From positions 6,725 through 70,724 of the forward strand of contig NZ_JBMERQ010000013.1 in assembly GCF_048820895.1 (NCBI RefSeq): a stretch of DNA of 64,000 bases, read 5' to 3'. The position numbers and the translations under genes were made by a program. Of the stretch, positions 8,314 through 19,182 are shown piece after piece (positions within the stretch are counted from its first letter, which is position 1; the number at the start of each line of letters is the position of its first letter). Under the pieces are notes generated by a model. The model made no database searches and was not told the origin of the DNA. It saw nothing but the letters and a program-made list of their open reading frames with translations. The DNA comes from Cribrihabitans_A neustonicus. Lineage in GTDB: Bacteria > Pseudomonadota > Alphaproteobacteria > Rhodobacterales > Rhodobacteraceae.

Positions 8314-9410
8314 GGCTTGCCCGCCTCCAGTTGCAGCATCAGATCGGGCCGCAGCACCCCGCCCACGGCGGGAATCTCCTCGCCCTGCCCCAGCCTGCGG
8401 GTCAGCGCGTCATAGCGCCCGCCGCTGGCGACCGGCGGCAGATCGGGGCGCTTGGCGGCGTAGAAGCCGAAGACGAAGCCGTCGTAATATTCCATCGAGG
8501 TGCGCCCGTAAGAGGCCTCGAAGTCCAGCGCATCGACATCGACGCCGCGTGCCTTCATCGCCGCGGTGCGCTCTTCAAGCCGGTCCAGCGCCGGGGTGAT
8601 CGCGGGCAGATCGACCGCAATGTCGCGCATCCGCTCCAGCGCGAAAGGCACGGTTTCGCGCACCGCCATCAGCGCCTCAAGCGCCAGAAGCTCATGCTCG
8701 GGGATCGGCGGGGCGGCGGCATCCGCTCGCAGGGCCTCGATCCGCTCCTGGATCTCGGCGGCGCGGCGCTTGCCGATTTCCACTGCCGAGCCGGTTAGGA
8801 CGCCCTCGGAAGAGAGGAGCTTCTTGCGGCTCGCTGGCACCGGCGTGCGGCCGGCATAGCGGTCCAAAAGCGCGCGGAAGCGGCGCGGCCGCCAGATGTG
8901 GCGCATCAGCGCCGCCTTGCGCTTATCGGTGGTCGCCAGCCCCTCGACCGCGGCCATCAGGATGCCGATGTCCCCAGTTGCCGCGCGCAGCGGCAGGCCG
9001 CGCACCTGCAGGGCGAAGAGCGAGAACACTTCGGCATCAGCCGCTGCCGGATCGTCCCGCTCGAAGACTTCGTAACCGACCTGCAGGTATTCATTGGGCC
9101 GGTCCGGGTCGATCTCCTGGCGGCGGAACACCTCGCCCGAGTAGGTATAGCGGGCGGGTTCCGCGCCATCGCGCATATGTGCTTCCACCACCGGCACGGT
9201 GAAGTCGGGACGCAGCATCTGCTCTCCGCGCAGGGCGTCGGAGGTCACGTAAGCGCGGCCGCGGATGTCCTCGCCGTAGAGGTCCAGAAGGGTATCGGCG
9301 GGCTGCAGCAGAGGCGTATCCACCACCTGCGCGCCCGCGGCCTCGAAGCGCAGCCGCAGCATCGCAGCGCGGGCCTGCACGGAGGCCTGGGCCTGCGACC
9401 GGACCGTCAT
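8310..9410 (-). CDS. hisZ: ATP phosphoribosyltransferase regulatory subunit
   Basis: HisZ is a catalytically inactive relative of histidyl-tRNA synthetase that activates short HisG and carries histidine feedback control. The 366 residues keep the class II fold: RPDFTVPVVEAH and YSGEVFRRQ resemble motif 2, and GRYDALTRRLG resembles the C-terminal motif. There is no anticodon-binding domain. The start at 9410 is chosen because it overlaps the hisS stop (ATGA). A longer frame to 9497 lies inside hisS. It is the middle gene of hisS-hisZ-hisG. Confidence 0.92.
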   Translation of the reverse strand: MTVRSQAQASVQARAAMLRLRFEAAGAQVVDTPLLQPADTLLDLYGEDIRGRAYVTSDALRGEQMLRPDFTVPVVEAHMRDGAEPARYTYSGEVFRRQEIDPDRPNEYLQVGYEVFERDDPAAADAEVFSLFALQVRGLPLRAATGDIGILMAAVEGLATTDKRKAALMRHIWRPRRFRALLDRYAGRTPVPASRKKLLSSEGVLTGSAVEIGKRRAAEIQERIEALRADAAAPPIPEHELLALEALMAVRETVPFALERMRDIAVDLPAITPALDRLEERTAAMKARGVDVDALDFEASYGRTSMEYYDGFVFGFYAAKRPDLPPVASGGRYDALTRRLGQGEEIPAVGGVLRPDLMLQLEAGKP

Positions 9411-10900
9411 TCCGCGCCCTGCCCGTCGAGGATTTCCCGCACCTTGGCGGCCAGCTCGCCGCGCGGCACTTCGAACTGGCTTGGCCTTTCCTTCCACTCT
9501 TCCAGAGTTGCGCTCTCGGCGATCTTCGCGCCCAGGATCAGGTCCTTGATCTGCACGATACCCTTATCCTTCTCGTCGCCGCCTTCGATCACGGCAACGG
9601 GCGAGTTGCGTTTGTCCGCGTATTTCAGCTGGTTGCCGAAGTTCTTGGGGTTGCCCAGATAGACCTCGGCGCGGATGCCCGCGTTCCTGAGCTCCGCCAC
9701 CATCGCCTGGTAATCCGCCATCCGGGCGCGGTCCATCACGGTGACCACCACCGGCCCCGTGGCCTGCGCCTGGATGCGGCCCTTCTCGCGCAGCGCCGCC
9801 AGCAGCCGGTCGACGCCGATGGAGACGCCGGTCGCGGGCACTTCCTGTCCGGTGAAGCGCTTTACCAGATCGTCGTAACGCCCGCCGCCCGCAACCGAGC
9901 CGAACTGGCGCTTGCGGCCTTTTTCATCGAAAATCTCAAAGGTCAGCTCCGCCTCGAACACCGGGCCCGTGTAATAGCCCAGACCGCGCACCACCGAGGG
10001 GTCGATCTCGATCCGGTCGGGACCATAGCCGCCCGCGGCCAAGAGCTCGCCGATCTGTTCCAGCTCTGCAATGCCGTCCTGGCCCGCCTTGCTGTCGCCC
10101 ACCGCGGCGCGCAGGTTGGCAATGGTGCCGGCCGCATCCGCTGCCTTGGAGGTCAGGAACGCCAGAACGGGTCCAGCCTGATCGTCGCTCAGGCCAACCC
10201 CGTCGATGAAGGCGCCGGACGCATCGAGCCGCCCTTTGGTCAGCAGCTCGCGCACGCCCGCTTCGCCCACCTTGTCGAACTTGTCGATGGTGCGCAGCAC
10301 GTCCTCGCGCTTGCCGTCGGCGTTCTCCAGCCCCATGGCCTCCAAAACGCCATTCAGAACCTTGCGGTTGTTGACCCGCACCAGGTAATCGCCGCGCGGA
10401 ATGCCGACGGTCTCCAGCGTGTCGCTGAGCATCGCGCAGATCTCCGCATCCGCCGCCATCGAGGCGCTGCCGACGGTATCCGCATCGCACTGGTAGAACT
10501 GGCGGTAACGGCCCGGCCCGGGCTTCTCGTTGCGCCAGACCGGGCCCATCGCATAGCGGCGGTAGGGCGTCGGCAGGTCGTTGCGGTGCTGGGCATAGAC
10601 CCGCGCCAGCGGCGCGGTCAGGTCATAGCGCAGCGCCATCCATTCGCCGTTGTCCTTCTCGTCGAACTCCTGCCAGGCAAAGACGCCCTCGTTCGGGCGG
10701 TCGACATCGGGCAGGAACTTGCCCAGCGCTTCGACGGTCTCCACCGCCGAGGATTCCAGCGCCTCGAAGCCGTAATGATGATACACACCCGCGATGGCCC
10801 GCAGCATCTCGCTGCGCTGGGTCACCTCCGCACCGAAATAGTCACGGAACCCCTTCGGCGTCTGCGCCTTGGGGCGGGGCTGTTTCTTCACTTTGGCCAT
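9407..10900 (-). CDS. hisS: Histidyl-tRNA synthetase
   Basis: A class II aminoacyl-tRNA synthetase that charges tRNA-His in the cytoplasm. The 497 residues are longer than the roughly 420 of the Escherichia coli enzyme, as is common in this lineage. Motif 2 reads GPVWRNEKPGPGRYRQFYQ, the histidine-binding region has GLGYYTGPVFE, and motif 3 lies in GVSIGVDRLL. A C-terminal anticodon-binding domain follows (VVVTVMDR onward). The start has GAGGAGG six bases upstream. It leads the hisS-hisZ-hisG operon, linking tRNA charging with histidine synthesis. Confidence 0.95.
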   Translation of the reverse strand: MAKVKKQPRPKAQTPKGFRDYFGAEVTQRSEMLRAIAGVYHHYGFEALESSAVETVEALGKFLPDVDRPNEGVFAWQEFDEKDNGEWMALRYDLTAPLARVYAQHRNDLPTPYRRYAMGPVWRNEKPGPGRYRQFYQCDADTVGSASMAADAEICAMLSDTLETVGIPRGDYLVRVNNRKVLNGVLEAMGLENADGKREDVLRTIDKFDKVGEAGVRELLTKGRLDASGAFIDGVGLSDDQAGPVLAFLTSKAADAAGTIANLRAAVGDSKAGQDGIAELEQIGELLAAGGYGPDRIEIDPSVVRGLGYYTGPVFEAELTFEIFDEKGRKRQFGSVAGGGRYDDLVKRFTGQEVPATGVSIGVDRLLAALREKGRIQAQATGPVVVTVMDRARMADYQAMVAELRNAGIRAEVYLGNPKNFGNQLKYADKRNSPVAVIEGGDEKDKGIVQIKDLILGAKIAESATLEEWKERPSQFEVPRGELAAKVREILDGQGAE

Positions 10901-11016
10901 CTCGGCCTCCTCGCGGGTGGTTGGGTCAATTGCTCGCCGCGGGGTCTAGCCCAAGCGCCGCCCCGCGGCAAGGCGCGAGGCCCCTGCCAATGGCCGCAGA
11001 AGTGCGTTCACGCTGG

Positions 11017-11035
11017 CAAAAATACCCTCGCCGGA
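11017..11035 (-). repeat. Copy of a 19-nt intergenic motif (minus strand)
   Basis: On the minus strand these bases read TCCGGCGAGGGTATTTTTG. They differ at one base from 24047-24065. This copy lies just past the 3' end of the crotonase gene and is in the same direction. It looks like a terminator remnant or a dispersed intergenic element. Confidence 0.45.
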
Positions 11036-11087
11036 TGTCTTGCGTCTTCGCGCAGCAAAGGTGCGCCAGCCCGGCGGCGGCCAAGCC

Positions 11088-11891
11088 TCAGATCTCTGAA
11101 AAATCCCCGCCGCGCCCGCGGCCTGCGGCAAAGCGCGCGGCGCCTGCCTTCCCCTCGGCGGCAAAGACCGCGGCGCTGCGCCACTCCCGCCGCAGCGCCT
11201 CCGCCAGCGCCCCGGGCGGCATTCGGGCCGAAAGGTGATCCGCGCGCAGGCAGAGCTGCGGGAAGCGGGTGAGGTCCCGGGCCAAGTCCAGCGCGGTCTC
11301 CAGCGCCGCGCTGCGCGCGCAGATACGATTGGCAAAGCCGAGCTGCAGAGCCTCCTCAGCCCCCACCGCGCGCCCGGTCAGGATCAGGTCATTGGCCCGT
11401 CCCTGCCCCAGTATCTGCGGCAGCCGCACGGTGCCGCCGTCGATCAAGGGCACACCCCAGCGGCGGCAGAACACCCCGGTGACGGCCCCTTCCGCCATCA
11501 CCCGCAGATCGCACCACGCGGCGAGCTCCATCCCCCCTGCCACCGCCGGGCCTTCTATAGCGGCGATCACCGGCTTCGAAAGCAATAACCGCGACGGCCC
11601 CATTGGCCCCGGCCGGGGCGCGCCGACGGGATCGTCCCAGTCCTCGGGGATATCGAGCCCGGCGATCCAGCCTTCCGCCGCCCCAGCGCCTGCGGCCTTC
11701 AGATCAAAGCCCGCGCAGAAACAGCCGCCCTCCCCGGTCAGCACCGCCACCTGGGCATTCGTGTCGGCCTCGAACGCCAGAAACGCGTCATAAAGCGCCT
11801 GCGCGGTCTCTGGGTCCACCGCGTTGCGGACCTCCGGCCTGTTCAGAGTCACGGTAGTGATACCCTCGCGGGTTTCGCTGCGGATCGTCAT
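11088..11891 (-). CDS. Enoyl-CoA hydratase/isomerase (crotonase) family protein
   Basis: The 267-residue crotonase-fold protein has the CoA/oxyanion segments CFCAGFDLKAA (near residue 60) and AGGMELAAWCD (near 110). The glutamate of GGxELA matches the first catalytic glutamate of enoyl-CoA hydratase. The second catalytic glutamate position appears replaced within CRRWGVPLIDGG, a pattern common in a crotonase subgroup of unproven activity. The start follows GAGGAGG. It is a single gene, divergent from slyX. The substrate is not determined. Confidence 0.85.
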   Translation of the reverse strand: MTIRSETREGITTVTLNRPEVRNAVDPETAQALYDAFLAFEADTNAQVAVLTGEGGCFCAGFDLKAAGAGAAEGWIAGLDIPEDWDDPVGAPRPGPMGPSRLLLSKPVIAAIEGPAVAGGMELAAWCDLRVMAEGAVTGVFCRRWGVPLIDGGTVRLPQILGQGRANDLILTGRAVGAEEALQLGFANRICARSAALETALDLARDLTRFPQLCLRADHLSARMPPGALAEALRREWRSAAVFAAEGKAGAARFAAGRGRGGDFSEI

Positions 11892-11989
11892 GGGCTGGCC
11901 CTCCTCTGCCGGAAAGCCTGGATCGTCCCGGGCTGGACGGGCAAGCCCCCTGCGCCTATGACGTCACGGCGCAGCGCAGGAGAACAAGG

Positions 11990-12184
11990 ATGCAGCATCT
12001 GGAAGAGCAAATCGCCCATCTGACCCGCGGCGTCGACGAGATGAGCGAGGTGATCGCCCGCCAGCAGCAGGAGATCGAAGTCCTCACCCGCCGTGTCGCC
12101 ATGCTGATGCAGCGCGAGGCTGACCGCCAGCAGGAGGGCAGCGGCGGCGTGGTCTTCGGCGACGAACGCCCGCCGCATTACTGA
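11990..12184 (+). CDS. slyX: SlyX family coiled-coil protein
   Basis: This 64-residue protein is almost entirely one heptad-pattern helix (HLEEQIAHL through LMQREADRQQ) and ends in ERPPHY, the typical SlyX tail with a Pro-Pro-His-Tyr sequence. SlyX proteins are small cytoplasmic coiled coils of unknown function found across Proteobacteria. The start ATG is preceded by GGAGAACAAGG. It is divergent from the crotonase gene. Confidence 0.85.
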   Translation: MQHLEEQIAHLTRGVDEMSEVIARQQQEIEVLTRRVAMLMQREADRQQEGSGGVVFGDERPPHY

Positions 12185-12341
12185 GGGACGCCCGGGCGCG
12201 CCAAGCCAGGCTGGACGGTCGGATTTGTCCGATCCGCCATACGCCTGGCGCGTCCGGCAAAACCGGCGTCAATTAACCTCGGCGAAATATAACTTCTGCA
12301 CATGTATTTCACGCAGAAATAACGATGAACGGAAATTCGAC

Positions 12342-12779
12342 GTGGCAAGCAACGCAGAGCTGGTCCGCTTTTGGTTCGAGGAAGTCTGGTACCGCGACAA
12401 CAACGACGTTCTGGGCGAGATGTTTGCAGAGGGGACCGAGGCCACAGGCCCGGTTTCCAGCCTGATGGGCAAGCAGTTCATTGCCTCGGATTTCGTAACC
12501 ACGATGAAGGCGCTTCTCGGCGGCGCGCCGCAGTTCGGGTTCTCGGTGTTCGAGGAAGCGGGCGACTGGGTGATCACCTGTTTCACCGTGAAGGTGCCGA
12601 ACCACCCGAGCCGCCCGCCCTTCGAGTTCGACGGCCAGATGATCTTCAAGGTCGAGGACGGCCAGATCACCGCCATCCACTCCAGCCTGAACTATATCAA
12701 GCTCTTCGAGGGGCTGGGCCAGATGCCGCCCGATACCCTGCCGGTCTGCCTCAGCGGGGCCCGTCTCGACTGGAGATAG
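12342..12779 (+). CDS. NTF2-like (SnoaL-type) protein
   Basis: The predicted 145-residue product begins at GTG 12342 (VASNAELVRFWFEEVW). An upstream ATG at 12225 would add a non-conserved leader. The pattern is that of the NTF2-like fold: an N-terminal helix pair (residues 3-30), a central helix with FVTTMKALL, then strands ending in GQMIFKVEDGQITAIHSSLN. Such proteins serve as small-molecule isomerases, hydrolases or binding proteins. No catalytic residues can be assigned. It stands alone between slyX and a convergent gene. Confidence 0.7.
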   Translation: MASNAELVRFWFEEVWYRDNNDVLGEMFAEGTEATGPVSSLMGKQFIASDFVTTMKALLGGAPQFGFSVFEEAGDWVITCFTVKVPNHPSRPPFEFDGQMIFKVEDGQITAIHSSLNYIKLFEGLGQMPPDTLPVCLSGARLDWR

Positions 12780-12876
12780 CTCCCGGAGGGGCGCGCGATT
12801 TGCGTTATCCAGTCCCGGTTGAATGCAGACGCCGACACAGAAGCATGGCAGGGAACTTGCCCCCCGGCCCGGGACG

Positions 12877-13845
12877 CTAGGAGAAACTCTTCAGGATCTT
12901 CCCCACCTTGCGCCGCAAGTATTTTTTGGGGCGCACGCGTTTCCTCTTGCGGACGACCTTTTCCGGGATCGTCAAGTCCAACGCTTCAAACCCCGCCCAG
13001 GCACCCGGGTGGATATCAGTTCCATCGGCAATTGCCGCATACCTTCGCAGCGTGCCGCCGACGTCGTAGCCGGGCTCTGACAACTGCTGGAAAAAGCACA
13101 GGTGAGCGGCATTATATCCTTTGACGATGAGGTTTTCCCGCCGCAGCCTGCTTGCGATGCTGTGGCACATCCGCCATTCGTCGTCGGACCCGATGCCATT
13201 GGAAAACTCGTCGCGGATGAAGGGCAGATCCGTGCCCAGCCAACTGACGAAATTAATCGAAAGCCGCAGTGTGTTCGAATAGACCTGCCCGTATACCGGT
13301 CCGGTTTGCCCCTGCCCCTCCAGTGTCGCCAGCAGTTTTTCGTGGGACTTCGTCGGATCCTCCACGCGCAGGTCGTTGTTCGTCACATCTGCGGAAACCA
13401 GGAAATACTGAGGGAACGCCGCGCGGATTGCGATGAAGTTTCCGAAGTTATTAACGTCGATGTAGGGCGTGTCATCGTCCATCTTTACGAAGACTGCATC
13501 CCGGTATTCGCGCGCAGGATAGGCGTCGGTGAAGAAGTGGGCAAACTGCTTCGAGGCCAGGTCACCCGCTCTGGCTGCTTCCCCTTCGGCAGGGGCATGG
13601 CAGACCCGGATTTTCGGGTGCAGATCCGGCAGGGTCTCGAGCCAGCGCCGGTCCTCTTCATCCCACGCGAAGTTCCAGACGTCGTAGCGTTCGAGCCATT
13701 CATAGCGGTCAAGAAGTTTCAGGACATATTTGAGCTGGACTTCCATGAACTGCCTGCGCCCGGCAAAACAGGTCAGAATTGTCCGCGGGTTCTGCAGAGT
13801 ATGATCCAAGGTCGTTCCTTTCCAGCTTCCCTTGCCGTTCAGCAT
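12877..13845 (-). CDS. Glycosyltransferase-like protein (DDD motif)
   Basis: A 322-residue soluble protein with KMDDDTPYID (Asp 123-125), which resembles the metal-binding DxD of GT-A glycosyltransferases. FSNGIGSDDEWRMC also fits that fold. The C-terminal 30 residues are very basic (RKRKRVRPKKYLRRK), suggesting binding to membranes or polyanions. ATG 13845 has a distant GAGGAG. A TTG at 13809 has a better-placed AAAGGA and may be the true start. No polysaccharide genes are nearby, so donor and acceptor are unknown. It is an orphan downstream of dnaE. Confidence 0.6.
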   Translation of the reverse strand: MLNGKGSWKGTTLDHTLQNPRTILTCFAGRRQFMEVQLKYVLKLLDRYEWLERYDVWNFAWDEEDRRWLETLPDLHPKIRVCHAPAEGEAARAGDLASKQFAHFFTDAYPAREYRDAVFVKMDDDTPYIDVNNFGNFIAIRAAFPQYFLVSADVTNNDLRVEDPTKSHEKLLATLEGQGQTGPVYGQVYSNTLRLSINFVSWLGTDLPFIRDEFSNGIGSDDEWRMCHSIASRLRRENLIVKGYNAAHLCFFQQLSEPGYDVGGTLRRYAAIADGTDIHPGAWAGFEALDLTIPEKVVRKRKRVRPKKYLRRKVGKILKSFS

Positions 13846-13946
13846 TCGGCCCGGCGCTCCTCATAGCGGTCAAGAACCAAGGTAACAACCTCGCAGCTAC
13901 GTATATTCAGGCACACGTCCAGCTGTTTCCAGTGGCCGCCGCGCCC

Positions 13947-17459
<3,513 letters not shown>

Positions 17460-17820
17460 GCCGGCACGCTACCCGATTGGCGCGGCGGGGCGAAGGCCCA
17501 TTTGCGGTGGCGCTGCAGGCCTGCACAGCGCCAGGCAAGCGGCGCTGGACCATTCGGAAAAAATTGAAAGTCCTTCCATAGCACGCAGCAGATGACCCGC
17601 AACAACCCGCTATAATTATTAGATAATAACCGGCGGGGCCGTGCTTGAGAAACAATCTGTCCCTCTATTTGCTGCATCGCAGTGTCAGTTTTTCTTGCCA
17701 TAACACGGCAATGCTCCCTAGGCTATTGATCAGCAAGCAAAAGCAAGGCCCGCCGCTCTTTCTACGCCGCATCGAAGGAGGGCATCTTGGGTTCACGGGG
17801 TAAGGCGGCGGGTTTCAGCT
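17460..17820. promoter_or_regulatory. Divergent promoter region dnaE / xdhA
   Basis: This 361-base spacer serves dnaE (minus) and the xdh operon (plus). Its middle (17600-17660) is A/T-rich (CTATAATTATTAGATAATAA), a likely promoter zone. AAGGAGGG at 17775-17782 is a strong ribosome site placed before a TTG mini-frame rather than the annotated xdhA ATG. No other gene is seen. Confidence 0.45.
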
Positions 17821-17849
17821 ATGACGGTTACCTTTCATCTCAACGGTGA
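17787..17849 (+). CDS. Possible 20-residue leader peptide overlapping the xdhA start
   Basis: A strong AGGAGG lies five bases before TTG 17787. That frame runs 20 codons to TGA 17847-17849 and overlaps the beginning of xdhA in another frame. The xdhA ATG at 17821 has no good ribosome site of its own, so reinitiation or coupling from this mini-frame is plausible. The peptide has no recognised features. It may be chance. Confidence 0.25.
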   Translation: MGSRGKAAGFSYDGYLSSQR

Positions 17850-19182
17850 GGAGGTAAGCCTGCCGGACCCCGACCCGGCAGCAACCCTGCTCGACTGGCT
17901 GCGCGAGGACCGCGGACTCACCGGAACCAAGGAAGGCTGCAACGAAGGCGACTGCGGCGCCTGCACGGTGATGGTCACCGATGCGTACGGCAGCAAGCCC
18001 CTGAACGCCTGCATCCTGTTTTTGCCGCAGCTTAACGGCAAGGCGGTGCGCACCGTCGAAGGCGCCGCAGGCCCGGATGGCAGCCTGCATCCGGTCCAGG
18101 AAGCGATGGTGGAGCACCACGGCAGCCAGTGCGGCTTCTGCACCCCGGGCTTCATCATGGCGATGGTCACCGCGCACGCCAACGGCGCCAAAGACTACGA
18201 CGACCAGCTCGCAGGCAACCTGTGCCGCTGCACTGGCTACGCCCCCATCATCCGCGCGTCGGAGGCCGCCGCCAAACACCCGGTGCCCGACTGGATCGCG
18301 CAGGACCACGCCGGCGAGCCCGGCGCCCAGCCCTTGATGCCGCGCACCGCGGACGAACTGGCCAAACTCTATGAAGAGAACCCCGGCGCCACCCTCGTGG
18401 CCGGCGCCACCGACGTGGGCCTCTGGGTCACCAAGGGCCTGCGCGATCTGCCGCAGATGATCTTCCTCGACGGCTGCCCCGATCTGAAGGACATCACCAT
18501 CACCGAAGACAGCGTACGCATCGGCGCGATGGCGGACATGAACCGGTTGCGTGCGGCAATGCAGGACTTGCACCCTTCTTACGCCGAAATGGCGCGCCGC
18601 TTTGCTTCCCAGCAGATACGGGCTGCGGCGACCGTGGGCGGCAATATCGCCAATGGGTCGCCGATCGGGGACAACCCGCCCGCGCTGATCGCGCTCGGGG
18701 CCACACTGCACCTGCGCAAGGGCGGTACCCGGCGCGAAATACCGCTGGAGGACTTCTTCCTCGACTACGGCAAGCAGGACCGCCAGCCAGGCGAATTCGT
18801 CGAGGCCGTCAGCTTCGCACGCCAGCCGGATGCCTTGCGGGTCTACAAGCTTTCAAAACGCTTTGACCAGGATATCTCCGCCGTGCTGGGCGCCTTCAAC
18901 GTGACGGTGGAGGATGGCACTGTTACTTCCGCCCGCATCGCCTTTGGCGGCATGGCGGGCATTCCGAAACGCGCAGCGCACGTTGAGGCCGCCCTCACCG
19001 GCCAACCCTGGAGCGAGGCCACCGTTGAGCAGGCCTCGGCCGCCTTCGATCAGGACTTCACCCCGATGACCGACATGCGCGCCTCCGCCGATTACCGGCT
19101 GGAAACCGCGCGCAACATGCTGGACCGCTATTATTCCGACCTCTCCGGCGCGCCTGTTTCGGTGCTGGAGGTGCGGCCGTGA
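17821..19182 (+). CDS. xdhA: Xanthine dehydrogenase small subunit (2Fe-2S/FAD)
   Basis: XdhA carries the electron-transfer centres of xanthine dehydrogenase. The plant-type ferredoxin domain has Cys40, Cys45, Cys48 and Cys64. The second [2Fe-2S] domain has QCGFC (Cys104, Cys107) and LCRC (Cys135, Cys137). The FAD-binding region includes NIANGSPIGDNPPALIALG near residues 278-296, and a C-terminal FAD domain follows. The length of 453 residues is slightly short but complete. It overlaps xdhB by four bases (GTGA). It is the first gene of the purine operon. Confidence 0.94.
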   Translation: MTVTFHLNGEEVSLPDPDPAATLLDWLREDRGLTGTKEGCNEGDCGACTVMVTDAYGSKPLNACILFLPQLNGKAVRTVEGAAGPDGSLHPVQEAMVEHHGSQCGFCTPGFIMAMVTAHANGAKDYDDQLAGNLCRCTGYAPIIRASEAAAKHPVPDWIAQDHAGEPGAQPLMPRTADELAKLYEENPGATLVAGATDVGLWVTKGLRDLPQMIFLDGCPDLKDITITEDSVRIGAMADMNRLRAAMQDLHPSYAEMARRFASQQIRAAATVGGNIANGSPIGDNPPALIALGATLHLRKGGTRREIPLEDFFLDYGKQDRQPGEFVEAVSFARQPDALRVYKLSKRFDQDISAVLGAFNVTVEDGTVTSARIAFGGMAGIPKRAAHVEAALTGQPWSEATVEQASAAFDQDFTPMTDMRASADYRLETARNMLDRYYSDLSGAPVSVLEVRP

